The translations under genes were made by a program, and so were the position numbers. A stretch of DNA of 64,000 nt from Vibrio fluvialis (GTDB lineage Bacteria > Pseudomonadota > Gammaproteobacteria > Enterobacterales > Vibrionaceae). How positions within the stretch are numbered: the stretch's first letter is position 1; each line of letters starts with the position of its first letter. Where the stretch lies: the NCBI RefSeq assembly GCF_900460245.1, contig NZ_UHIP01000002.1:434001-498000 (forward strand), read 5' to 3'. Below the pieces are notes generated by a model that did not search any database, was not told the DNA's origin, and saw only the letters and a list, made by a program, of their open reading frames with translations. This document shows positions 34,230-43,071 of this stretch, one piece after another.

Positions 34230-36062
34230 ATGACTACAACATCACTGGCTAGAGATGCAGTTAGTCTGGATACGATTTCTGAGCTGATACTGTTGGATGG
34301 TAAGGCTTTGTTAGACAGGGTAACGTATACCCTGCACACCCATTTGGGCTCATTTTGTACCTGTATCATCGAACTGGATAAGTCACACTACAAAGCTCAC
34401 AGTATTTCGTACGCAGCTGAACAACAACTGGTTGACAATGTGTGCTATCAAATGAAGGGCACGCCTTGCGAGCAAGTGTCCAAATCAAAGCAGGAGTACT
34501 GCCTGTTTCCTTCCCAAGTTAGCAAAACGTTCCCCTACGATGACTTTCTGCATGATCATGGCATCGAAGCCTATCTCGGTATCCCTCTGCGCAGTAAAAG
34601 CGGTGAAGTGCTAGGAATATTGATCTCCACCTTCACCACTCCGGTGCGTGATGAAAGTGTGGTGGTGGAATATCACCGCATTCTGGCGCGGATCATTGTT
34701 CACAGCCTGAGAAACAAATGGCTCTCCGAACGTTCAGAAAGCCTGGTCAATCAGCTCAGCTACGAGGTTTCCCACGATAACCTCACCAATCTGATGAACC
34801 GCAACTATCTGTCCGACAAGTTGGAACGTCTGGTAGAAACCAGTAGTGAGCCGTTCACTCTGGCCTATCTCGACATCGATAACTTTAAATCAATCAATGA
34901 CTTATATGGTCACTACATTGGCGACCAAATCATCAAGTTTGTTGCCAATGCTATTTTGCAATGTGTACGCGATGAGAATCTGACCTTTCGTATCGCAGGT
35001 GACGAGTTTGCTTTCATTACGTTTTCCAACGACCCACTCAGCATCTGTCGCAGCATTCTCGACAAACTGGATCAGGGCTACTTTGACCCGTCACACCGCA
35101 TCAAGGTCAGCCTGAGTATCGGTATTGCCAAGAAATCACACGAACCCATTTCCGCGGATCAGTTGATCCTCAATGCCAGTCTGGCGCTCAAAGATTGTAA
35201 GCAGAGCAACAACAGTCACATTCGTTGCTACGATACCCACCTGAGCAGCCAGTATCATCGCCGCACTCAGGTCATCAACGCACTACGCAGCGAGCTGGAT
35301 AAGCTCTCGGTGGCTGATTCTGAAATCTATGTTGTGGTGCAGCCTATCGTGCGCCGCTGCCAGAAAGAGTGGAATTACTTTGAAGTGCTCTCGCGCTGGA
35401 ATAGTGCGACCTTAGGTTTTGTCTCGCCGATGGAGTTTATCGAAGCGGCGGAGCAATCCGGTTTGATCATTGAACTGGGTGAAAAGATTGTTGAGTTGGC
35501 CTGCCAGGCAAAAGCGGAACTTGAACGCCAGTTTGGCTACAAAGTGAAGCTCGGTCTCAACTGCTCGGCACATGAACTGGCGAACTCTACCCGTTACCTC
35601 AACCACTTGATGGCAACCATCACACGCTACCATTTTGAACCGCGTGAATTCACCATTGAGCTGACCGAAACTGTGTTGCTGTCGCAGACCAATGAAGTGA
35701 AATACATCCTCGATAAACTGCGCGAGCTGGGCTTTACGGTGGCGCTGGATGACTTCGGTACTGGCTATTCGAGTTTGAACTACATTCACAGCTACCCGAT
35801 CGATTGCATCAAGATAGACGCAACATTCATTCGCAACATGCTGTGCAATGAAACGGCTGAGCGTGTAGTGTGGTTGATTGTGCAATTGGCGAAGCAGCTC
35901 AATGTCGACCTGATTGCAGAAGGGGTGGAAGATCAGGAGGCGCTCAACAAACTGTATGTGATGGGGTGCGATCAAATTCAGGGCTACTATTTTGCCAAAC
36001 CGGAAGTCCCGACCAAAATTGTTCAGCAATGGCGTTCACTGCAGAGCCCCAAACAGGCATAA
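34230..36062 (+). CDS. GAF-GGDEF-EAL cyclic-di-GMP enzyme
   Basis: The 610-residue cytoplasmic protein has a GAF-like sensor (about residues 15-165, ending GIPLRSKSGEVLGILISTF). A GGDEF domain follows with DNLTNLMNRNYL and RIAGDEFAF (AGDEF instead of GGDEF). The C-terminal EAL domain has the EVL variant (FEVLSRW), Asn in LGLNCSAHE, Glu in ELTETVLL, DDFGTGYSS, KID and AEGVED. All metal and catalytic positions of the EAL domain look kept, so phosphodiesterase activity is likely, while cyclase activity is uncertain. It is monocistronic and ends at a terminator shared with shyC. Confidence 0.9.
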   Translation: MTTTSLARDAVSLDTISELILLDGKALLDRVTYTLHTHLGSFCTCIIELDKSHYKAHSISYAAEQQLVDNVCYQMKGTPCEQVSKSKQEYCLFPSQVSKTFPYDDFLHDHGIEAYLGIPLRSKSGEVLGILISTFTTPVRDESVVVEYHRILARIIVHSLRNKWLSERSESLVNQLSYEVSHDNLTNLMNRNYLSDKLERLVETSSEPFTLAYLDIDNFKSINDLYGHYIGDQIIKFVANAILQCVRDENLTFRIAGDEFAFITFSNDPLSICRSILDKLDQGYFDPSHRIKVSLSIGIAKKSHEPISADQLILNASLALKDCKQSNNSHIRCYDTHLSSQYHRRTQVINALRSELDKLSVADSEIYVVVQPIVRRCQKEWNYFEVLSRWNSATLGFVSPMEFIEAAEQSGLIIELGEKIVELACQAKAELERQFGYKVKLGLNCSAHELANSTRYLNHLMATITRYHFEPREFTIELTETVLLSQTNEVKYILDKLRELGFTVALDDFGTGYSSLNYIHSYPIDCIKIDATFIRNMLCNETAERVVWLIVQLAKQLNVDLIAEGVEDQEALNKLYVMGCDQIQGYYFAKPEVPTKIVQQWRSLQSPKQA

Positions 36063-36064
36063 AA

Positions 36065-36091
36065 AAAGGCCCTGCTCAGCAGGGCCTTTTC
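36065..36091. terminator. Bidirectional terminator between the GGDEF-EAL gene and shyC
   Basis: A 12-bp perfect stem, AAAAGGCCCTGC with GCAGGGCCTTTT, and a 3-base loop, giving T runs on both strands. Confidence 0.95.
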
Positions 36092-36093
36092 GT

Positions 36094-37407
36094 TTAACTT
36101 TCCGGATTGTCAGGTGAGCTGTTTGACGCCAGCAAACTCTCCTGATGAGCCAGCATTTTATCCAGTTCGTTGCGGCGAGAGACAAAACTGGCCATCTCTT
36201 TCTTCGGCACCGAATTGGCCATCGGAATGTTGGCTTTCATCGCATCGACCGGACGACCGCGCACAATCAACTCATAGTGAATATGCGGCCCGGTCACGCG
36301 ACCTGTTGCGCCGGACAAACCGATGCGCTGACCACGTGATACTTTCTGACCTTTACGCACCAGAATCTTGCTCAGGTGCAGATAGCGAGTCATGTAAGTA
36401 CTGCCGTGCTGAATCACCACGTAATTCCCCGCATAAGGGTGGTTACGGGTCATCACAACCACACCATCACCCGTCGACACGACCGGAGTACCAATCGGCG
36501 CAGCAAAATCCGTCCCGTTGTGTGGCGCAATGCGTCCAGTCACAGGGTGATGACGGTTAGGGTCAAAGCCCGAAGACATACGCCACTTCTGCGTGGTTGG
36601 ATAACGCTGGAAGGCACGTTGCAGGCTTTCACCATTTTTGTCGTAATACTGGCCATCTTTGTACAAGTAAGCCGTGACTTCATTGCTACGACTGAAAATC
36701 TTAATCGCCTGAATTTCGCTGTTGCCGGTCATCTTTTCACCGACGAACTGACGCGACAGCACCACTTCAAAACGATCGCCGGCACGAATATCGCGCACGA
36801 AATTAATTTTATCTTTCAGCAGCGAAACGATCTGATCGATATCTGAGCTTCCTAACCCGAGTTGGTTCGCAGACTGAGAGAAACTGCCCTGAATCTCACC
36901 AATCAGCGGATACTCTTTCCACTTACCCGGGATTTTTACATCCTTGAACTCAAAACTGCCATCGTCAGTTCGAGCATACACCGCGCGTTCTACCAGGCTG
37001 AATTCCAACTCCATTTTGGCCAGAGAGTGTCCATCCTGACCTCGCCAAAAACGAAGAATGTTACCCGGTTTTAGGGTATCTAACGCGAGATAGTTTAAAT
37101 CGGTTTCCATTATCTTCATCAGCTCTTGGTAGCTAAAGCCCAACTGATTGAAGATTGTGCTCAGATTATCGCCAGATTTAATCTCATACTCATAATCCGG
37201 ATACGAGCGTCGTGGTTCGGCCGTTTCCGACAGAATCGACTCCACGATTTGCGATTCAGGAATCGACAATTCGATTTTTCGTGGGTAAGACGGATTGCTG
37301 ATTGAGGATGAGATAGCTGCCACTACCAGTAGGGATACACCTACAACTGAGACTTTCTTACGTTTTGAAAGCTCAGAAAATCGCAAATATAGAGACTTGG
37401 GTAGCAC
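36094..37407 (-). CDS. shyC: M23 peptidoglycan endopeptidase, ShyC type
   Basis: The 437-residue protein has an N-terminal membrane anchor (about residues 20-38), a LysM-like segment (YEIKSGDNLSTIFNQLGFSYQELMKIM), a central regulatory domain and a C-terminal LytM/M23 zinc peptidase. Metal ligands are His and Asp in HNGTDFAAP and the last His of HIHYEL. V. cholerae has three such D,D-endopeptidases; the local order and inner-membrane anchor favour ShyC. It cuts peptide cross-links to allow wall growth. The start is GTG 37407, with AGGT seven bases upstream. Confidence 0.85.
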   Translation of the reverse strand: MLPKSLYLRFSELSKRKKVSVVGVSLLVVAAISSSISNPSYPRKIELSIPESQIVESILSETAEPRRSYPDYEYEIKSGDNLSTIFNQLGFSYQELMKIMETDLNYLALDTLKPGNILRFWRGQDGHSLAKMELEFSLVERAVYARTDDGSFEFKDVKIPGKWKEYPLIGEIQGSFSQSANQLGLGSSDIDQIVSLLKDKINFVRDIRAGDRFEVVLSRQFVGEKMTGNSEIQAIKIFSRSNEVTAYLYKDGQYYDKNGESLQRAFQRYPTTQKWRMSSGFDPNRHHPVTGRIAPHNGTDFAAPIGTPVVSTGDGVVVMTRNHPYAGNYVVIQHGSTYMTRYLHLSKILVRKGQKVSRGQRIGLSGATGRVTGPHIHYELIVRGRPVDAMKANIPMANSVPKKEMASFVSRRNELDKMLAHQESLLASNSSPDNPES

Positions 37408-37491
37408 AATCTAACCTGTGGATAATGTTAAAAGAGCCCAAAGAGTAAGACTTTCTTACCAAATTGTCACCTGTGAAGTGTCAAAGAACCA

Positions 37492-37516
37492 TTAAAAAAG
37501 GCACCAAAGTGCCTTT
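37492..37516 (-). terminator. Terminator of the frameshifted gene (minus strand)
   Basis: The stem AAAGGCAC pairs with GTGCCTTT across a CAAA loop; on the minus strand six T residues follow. Confidence 0.85.
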
Positions 37517-37583
37517 GTTTTTATCAGATTTGCTGCATAAGCAAGCACTTATATGGAGATTTAGTGCTTTTCCATGCTTACGC

Positions 37584-37884
37584 TCACTGATAGGTCTTAA
37601 CCAGACAATTATCTTCACCAAACCCATTGGGAATGTACTGATCAGCGTGGGCATCATTGACCCATTGCTCAGCATCCAGCAAATAGCGGAACTGGAATTC
37701 ACCATCTTTTGGCAGGCGGGTTTTGAATTTGAAGGTGCCGGATTTGGCGACTTTCGTCATGGCTTCCGGTTGCCAATCTAAAAAATCGGCGACAATTTCA
37801 ACCTTGGATGCCTCTTGGGGCGCCTCCAGTTCAAATGTCACTTCTACTTCATCTTTAGTTTTAAAAAAAACGCTTATTAATCAT
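37584..37884 (-). CDS. Glycogen-binding/isoamylase-N-like small protein, needs +1 frameshift
   Basis: The downstream frame encodes KTKDEVEVTFELEAPQ, then VEIVADFLDWQPEAMTKVAKSGTFKFKTRLPKDGEFQFRYLLDAEQWVND split across a beta sandwich, as in CBM48/isoamylase early-set domains. Its natural start is ATG 37884, which has GGAG seven bases upstream, but that frame reads only MINKRFF before a UAA. A run of eight T (minus strand, 37870-37863) precedes the stop. One base less, or a +1 ribosome shift at UUU-UAA, joins the frames into 99 residues. A weak GTG (37841) could give an 85-residue product alone. Sequencing error or a fresh pseudogene are alternatives. Confidence 0.65.
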
Positions 37885-38035
37885 GGTAAAACTCCGTTTT
37901 CGTATGAATCATTCAGCTCGGCAGATTATAGAAAACCTGGTGCACATGCTCAATAAAGAACCACATTCTGATTAACAGCGTGTCAATGACAAACAGCCAT
38001 CCCGACGCGTCCAAGCCGCTCCAGCAAGTGCAAAA

Positions 38036-38662
38036 TTATTGTCGAATTAACTGATATTTCTGCGATATCAAAAACATTATAGACACAAATTTTGTGGGTG
38101 GATTTGCAAACGCCTCATTCTCGCCGCGTGTGAGCAGAGAAACGTTAAGCTGAGCGTTGTTTTGCGTAACGGATTGTATCTCCACGCGATCTCCCAACCA
38201 CTGGCTGTCGACCATCACCATACGCAAGCGCAGTTCATCATACTGGAACAGCGCCAGATAGTTCATGACACCGGAACCCTGATTCGATACGCGAATGATG
38301 CCAGCGTAGCCATAACGCTTCTCCTGCCCTTTCAGCGCCAACAAAGAGTGAGTGTCCAGCAGCACTTGTCCGCGCTCGCTGCCGGAATCGTAGTTCCCCA
38401 TCACCCAGCGGTGTTGATCGTCCCAGCGGTCGATCAGCGCAAAACTGGCGGCTTCTGGCACCGGGATGGTCAGCGGAGTCGTCACTTTTAACCCAAACAG
38501 CTGCTCAACAATCGCATCGGCTTGCGCTGACTGAACCGGAAACTTCGCCAGGATCTCTTCATCTGACAGCGAGAAACGGTATACCCCGGCAGCAATCACC
38601 AGTACCAGCAACACGATCGGAGTGAGTAAAATCAGAGGAATGGGTAGCCAGCGTTTTTTCAT
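38036..38662 (-). CDS. Membrane-anchored hypothetical protein
   Basis: The 208-residue protein has one N-terminal span (PIPLILLTPIVLLVLVIAAGV, about residues 7-27) and a soluble periplasmic domain with strands such as RWVMGNYDSGSERGQVLLDT and YLALFQYDELRLRMVMV. No family is recognised. ATG 38662 has a modest upstream GGAAAG. It stands alone between the frameshifted gene and the SulP gene. Confidence 0.7.
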   Translation of the reverse strand: MKKRWLPIPLILLTPIVLLVLVIAAGVYRFSLSDEEILAKFPVQSAQADAIVEQLFGLKVTTPLTIPVPEAASFALIDRWDDQHRWVMGNYDSGSERGQVLLDTHSLLALKGQEKRYGYAGIIRVSNQGSGVMNYLALFQYDELRLRMVMVDSQWLGDRVEIQSVTQNNAQLNVSLLTRGENEAFANPPTKFVSIMFLISQKYQLIRQ

Positions 38663-38981
38663 GTTCTTTCCGTTACAACAACTCTAAATGGCCCGCACTA
38701 TACCCGAATCCGAACCAGATGCAGCCTCAGGTTTGGCAGAATGTGTACCACCCCAGATTTTTCCGCACCAGATTCTGATAAACAAATCATAACAAGAGTA
38801 ACGTATCGGTTATCGATTCGATGAAACCAGGTTAATCAACTGATATTTAAGATAATTACCCTTGATGAATTGCCATGTTTCAGTCACCAGATTAGTGATA
38901 TGGCTCCCACTTTACAGGGACAAAAATGAGCGTAGAATCCACCACGTTTTCATTTCCCTATTTTTAATAAGGTGATCGTTT
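38663..38981. other. Intergenic region upstream of the SulP gene
   Basis: A 319-bp gap between divergent genes. I see no coding frame, hairpin with T run or known operator here; it presumably holds the two promoters. Confidence 0.5.
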
Positions 38982-40658
38982 ATGTTTGCCATCTATGAAT
39001 CCTATAAGGCGGGCTTACTTAAGCCCAAACAGTGGGTCACAAACATCAGTGCAGGATTGATAGTTGGGGTGGTTGCGCTACCGCTGGCGATGGCATTTGC
39101 TATTGCATCGGGCGTTAAACCAGAGCAGGGAATCTACACTGCCATTATCGCCGGTATCATTGTGTCGCTGTTTGGCGGCTCACGCGTTCAGATTGCCGGC
39201 CCGACTGGCGCCTTCATTGTCATTCTGGCAGGTATCGTCGCGCAATATGGTGTCGCCGGGCTGCAAATCGCGACCATGATGGCCGGGGTAATTCTGCTGA
39301 TCCTCGGTGTTGCCAAACTGGGCAGCATCATCCGCTACATTCCTGATCCGGTGATTGTCGGCTTTACCAGTGGTATCGGCGTGATCATTTGGGTAGGCCA
39401 GTGGCAGGAGTTTTTTGGTCTGCCGGCCATTCACGGTGAACATTTTCACCAGAAGCTTATCGCCATTTTCCATGCTTTTCCGCAGTTTGATCTCACCACC
39501 ACTCTGCTGGCGCTGTTTTCACTGGCCTTAGTGATTGGCGGGCCGAAAATTCCCAAACTGAATAAAATTCCCGGGCCGCTGCTCGCGCTGGTCGTCGTGA
39601 CTTCGCTGCAATTTATTATTGGTTTTGACGGTGTTCGCACCATCGGTTCTGCCTTTGGCGGGATTCCACAGGGTTTACCAGAGCTGTCGATTCCTGAGGT
39701 GACTTTCTCACAGATGATTCAGTTGATTGGCCCTGCCTTCGCGATTGCCATGTTGGGCGCGATTGAATCCCTGCTGTCTGCCGTCGTCGCCGATGGTATG
39801 GCGGGCACTAAGCACAATTCCAATCAAGAGCTGGTTGGTCAGGGCCTGGCCAACATCGTTGCACCACTGTTTGGTGGCATCGCCGCCACGGGCGCCATTG
39901 CCCGCACCGCCACCAACATTCGTAACGGCGGTACCAGCCCGATTGCCGGTATCGTGCATGCGGCGACGCTCATCATCATTCTACTGGCATTAGCGCCACT
40001 GGCCGTCAACATTCCGCTAGCGACCCTGAGCGCTATCTTGTTCGTGGTGGCGTGGAACATGAGTGAAGCGCCCCACTTTATTAAGCTGGTAAAACGCGCA
40101 CCAAAAGCTGACGTCGTGATCCTGCTGCTCACCTTTGGTTTGACCGTATTTGCTGACCTTGTGGTGGCGGTCAATATCGGGGTCATCATCGCCACGCTGC
40201 ACTTTGTAAAACGCATGGCATCGAGCGTCGAAGTAAAAGCCAACACCTCACACGAGCTTGGTCGTGAGCTACAAAGCCACAATATTTCACAGTTACCCCG
40301 TGAAATTGCCGTTTATGCGCTGGAAGGCCCTTTCTTCTTTGCGGCCGCAGAAACCTTTGAACGCGTGATGAGCAGTATTCAGGAAACACCTGAAATCCTG
40401 ATCATCCGTTTGAAATGGGTACCATTTATGGATATCACTGGCCTGCAAGCTCTGGAAGAGATCATCGAAAGCTTCCATAAGAAGAATGTTAAAGTGCTGA
40501 TTTCCGGTGCAAATCCTCGTGTTACCCAGAAACTGCGCCGAGCAGGCATTGTGCAGCTGGTCGGTGAATACCATTTCTACGAAGAGTTTGATGCTGCATT
40601 AAGTGACAGCTTGGCCGAGGTAGAGAGTCGCCATGCGGCAACGCCCCAGACCTCATAA
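38982..40658 (+). CDS. SulP-family anion transporter with STAS domain
   Basis: The 558-residue protein has a transmembrane domain of about ten to fourteen spans. It begins with the SulP signature segment PKQWVTNISAGLIVGVVALPLAMAFAIASGV and contains VLAGIVAQYGVAGL-type gates. A C-terminal STAS domain covers about residues 430-540 (LIIRLKWVPFMDITGLQALEEII). SulP proteins move sulfate, bicarbonate or dicarboxylates; the substrate is not readable. ATG 38982 has AAGGTG eight bases upstream. It is a single gene with its own terminator. Confidence 0.92.
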   Translation: MFAIYESYKAGLLKPKQWVTNISAGLIVGVVALPLAMAFAIASGVKPEQGIYTAIIAGIIVSLFGGSRVQIAGPTGAFIVILAGIVAQYGVAGLQIATMMAGVILLILGVAKLGSIIRYIPDPVIVGFTSGIGVIIWVGQWQEFFGLPAIHGEHFHQKLIAIFHAFPQFDLTTTLLALFSLALVIGGPKIPKLNKIPGPLLALVVVTSLQFIIGFDGVRTIGSAFGGIPQGLPELSIPEVTFSQMIQLIGPAFAIAMLGAIESLLSAVVADGMAGTKHNSNQELVGQGLANIVAPLFGGIAATGAIARTATNIRNGGTSPIAGIVHAATLIIILLALAPLAVNIPLATLSAILFVVAWNMSEAPHFIKLVKRAPKADVVILLLTFGLTVFADLVVAVNIGVIIATLHFVKRMASSVEVKANTSHELGRELQSHNISQLPREIAVYALEGPFFFAAAETFERVMSSIQETPEILIIRLKWVPFMDITGLQALEEIIESFHKKNVKVLISGANPRVTQKLRRAGIVQLVGEYHFYEEFDAALSDSLAEVESRHAATPQTS

Positions 40659-40687
40659 CTTTTCACTAAATATCCATAGATAATCGC

Positions 40688-40719
40688 AGCCCTTAAGTTC
40701 ACAACTTAAGGGCTTTTTT
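40688..40719 (+). terminator. Terminator of the SulP gene
   Basis: A 12-bp perfect stem, AGCCCTTAAGTT with AACTTAAGGGCT, a 3-base loop and five T residues. Confidence 0.95.
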
Positions 40720-40865
40720 CTGTCCTTCTTGTCGATAAATCGACCTCTCCTGTCCCCTTGCTTCATAAAACCCTTTAAGTCTGTGCCCAGGATCACACAA
40801 AATACACAAAGCGTTTTAAACAAATAATTAACCAGTGTAACAATGGCAAAACAAATCACTATGAT

Positions 40866-40885
40866 TTGCACATCTCGCAGTGCAA
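40866..40885. promoter_or_regulatory. Palindromic operator upstream of the YjiH-like gene
   Basis: A 6-bp inverted repeat, TTGCAC and GTGCAA, with an 8-bp spacer, about 150 bp before the start codon. The regulator is unknown. The rest of the 316-bp gap (40720-41035) shows nothing else I can name. Confidence 0.35.
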
Positions 40886-41035
40886 TGGAATGAATATTTA
40901 GCCCTTTTTAATGAATAGTATTGCAGACGCATTAAAAAATGGATATTCTTGCACGTATGAGTAAATACGGATGTTTAGTGAATTAATATGCCAGGGATTT
41001 GGATTTAATTGACTAGTGGTAACACGAGAGAAGTA

Positions 41036-42415
41036 ATGCAAGATAACGCTCAAACCTTAGAATCACCGGTAGAGACCCGCTCTTCCGGCAACCTTTGGAT
41101 GTTCCTGATCCCTTCACTGATCGGGGTATTCCTGTTTATGGCACCGATCAGTTACGACGGTTCGCTGACTATTCCAGTCGCCATTCTGGCTAAATCCATT
41201 CAGGCTCTGTTTGGTGACAGTCTGGTTGCTATCGTTACAACCATCATCGCTTTTATGTCGGTTGCCTCCGTTTTGACTAAAGTTTTCAAACCGGCATTCA
41301 TTACCCAAAGCGCGTTCCTCAATGGTCTATTCAACCCAAGCTGGGTTTGGCTGTGTGTACGTGTGATCGGTGGTGCAGCAGTGATCATGACTTTCTTCCA
41401 AATCGGCCCTAAAGCGATTTGGGAAGAAAACACGGGTGGTCTGGTCCTGGAAGGCCTGCTACCAACCCTGTTCTCTGTTTTCATTTTTGCTGGCCTGCTG
41501 CTGCCACTGCTGCTGAACTTCGGTCTACTGGAGCTGATGGGCGCGCTGCTGAGCAAAGTAATGCGTCCGCTGTTTAACCTGCCAGGCCGCAGCGCAATCG
41601 ACTGTGTGGCATCATGGCTGGGTGATGGCAGCGTGGGAATCCTGCTGACCAGTAAACAGTACGAAGAAAAATTTTACACGCAACGTGAAGCGGCTGTCGT
41701 GGGAACCACATTCTCTGCAGTATCTATCACGTTCAGCTTGGTTGTTATTGCTCAGGTTGAGCTGGAACACCTGTTCCTGCCGTTCTACGCAGCCATCTGT
41801 CTGGCAGGCTTTGTTGCAGCGATCATCATTCCTCGCCTGCCACCACTGAGCCTGAAAAAAGACACCTACATCGACGGTAGCAAACCAAACCCGGATCAAG
41901 ATGCGGTACCAGAAGGTCACACCTCATTCTCTTGGGGTATGGAACTGGCGCTAAACAAGGCGAGCAAAGTAAACTGCCTGAAAGCGGTATTCGGTGAAGG
42001 CGTACGTAATGCGGTAGACATGGTGTTCGGCGTGCTGCCTGTGGTTATGGGCCTGGGTACCATGGCGCTGGTTATCGCGGAATACACACCTGTATTCTCT
42101 GTGTTGGGTCAGCCGTTCGTTCCTTACCTGGAACTGTTGGGCGTACCAGAAGCAGTGCAAGCGTCACAAACTATGGTTGTCGGCTTTGCGGATATGTTTA
42201 TTCCAGCCATTCTGGCAGCATCTATCGACAACGAAATGACACGCTTTGTTATCGCTGCGATGTCTGTTACTCAGCTGATTTACATGTCTGAAGTGGGTGC
42301 ACTGATGCTGGGTAGCCGTATTCCGGTTAACATTCTGGAACTGTTCATCATTTTCATTCTGCGTACTCTGATCACACTGCCTGTGATTGTAGGTGTTGCG
42401 CACCTGATTTTCTAA
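41036..42415 (+). CDS. YjiH-family polytopic membrane protein (nucleoside-recognition/Gate domain)
   Basis: The 459-residue protein has about ten to eleven spans. The N-terminal segment SSGNLWMFLIPSLIGVFLFMAPI matches the YjiH start, and the segment LPGRSAIDCVASWLGDGSVGILLTSKQYEEKFYTQREAAVVGTTFSAVSI (read in parts) is the Gate-domain core typical of spore-maturation and nucleoside-transporter relatives. The function is unknown; a transporter role is inferred. ATG 41036 follows GAGAGAAG; the TTG at 41009 is rejected. Confidence 0.85.
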   Translation: MQDNAQTLESPVETRSSGNLWMFLIPSLIGVFLFMAPISYDGSLTIPVAILAKSIQALFGDSLVAIVTTIIAFMSVASVLTKVFKPAFITQSAFLNGLFNPSWVWLCVRVIGGAAVIMTFFQIGPKAIWEENTGGLVLEGLLPTLFSVFIFAGLLLPLLLNFGLLELMGALLSKVMRPLFNLPGRSAIDCVASWLGDGSVGILLTSKQYEEKFYTQREAAVVGTTFSAVSITFSLVVIAQVELEHLFLPFYAAICLAGFVAAIIIPRLPPLSLKKDTYIDGSKPNPDQDAVPEGHTSFSWGMELALNKASKVNCLKAVFGEGVRNAVDMVFGVLPVVMGLGTMALVIAEYTPVFSVLGQPFVPYLELLGVPEAVQASQTMVVGFADMFIPAILAASIDNEMTRFVIAAMSVTQLIYMSEVGALMLGSRIPVNILELFIIFILRTLITLPVIVGVAHLIF

Positions 42416-42438
42416 ATCAGTTATTACCGCTATCAATG

Positions 42439-42465
42439 AAAGGCTCCTGACTGGGAGCCTTTTTT
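42439..42465 (+). terminator. Terminator of the YjiH-like gene
   Basis: The stem AAAGGCTCC pairs with GGAGCCTTT, with a 6-base loop and a T run. Confidence 0.9.
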
Positions 42466-42603
42466 ATATCTAAGTCATCCTAACCAGCCACTTAAACTAA
42501 TCATTTAATCAATAATTCGTTTCATTGCTCAAACTCTCGCCTTATACTGCACAAAGAAACACAACAATAATGAATAATTCATCACCTGCAGAGGAACATC
42601 CTT

Positions 42604-43071
42604 ATGGTGAGACGCTTGTCTATTATCTGGTTGCTGCTGTTTAGCCTGCACGCCGTTGCTGCAGATTTGACCATAAAAGTAGGGGAACAAGCATCACAGA
42701 CGCTGAGCCTTGATCAGCTGCAAACTGTGCTGCCGGTAAACGCGTTTACCACCAAGCTGCCTTGGCTGCCCGAACCCCACACCTACACCGGGTTTACCAT
42801 CACTGATTTACTCGATTACCTCAAGATTAGTCACGCCACGTCCGTCTCTTTGATTGCGTTGAATGATTATGTTGCCAAGATTGAGATGGCAGACTTGCGC
42901 CAATATCAGCCCATCGTGGCGTATTTTATGGATGGTAAGCCCATGCGAGTGCGTGATAAAGGCCCCTTCTGGCTGGTGTATGACCTGACCACGCACCCTG
43001 AAATTGATGAACCTATGCACTACACATTAATGGTCTGGCAGATTAAAGAGATACAGATTCACACGCGATGA
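42604..43071 (+). CDS. Periplasmic molybdopterin-oxidoreductase-fold protein
   Basis: The 155-residue protein has a signal peptide ending AVA-ADL near residue 20. It has the SUOX-type beta fold (YTGFTITDLLDYLKI, then LIALNDYVAKIEMADL, then GKPMRVRDKGPFWLVYDL). The usual cofactor-ligand cysteine is not apparent, so it is probably a binding rather than a catalytic domain. GAGGA precedes ATG 42604. Its last codons overlap the start of the diguanylate cyclase gene (ATGA), so the pair is translated together and the protein may be a periplasmic sensor for it. Confidence 0.8.
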   Translation: MVRRLSIIWLLLFSLHAVAADLTIKVGEQASQTLSLDQLQTVLPVNAFTTKLPWLPEPHTYTGFTITDLLDYLKISHATSVSLIALNDYVAKIEMADLRQYQPIVAYFMDGKPMRVRDKGPFWLVYDLTTHPEIDEPMHYTLMVWQIKEIQIHTR

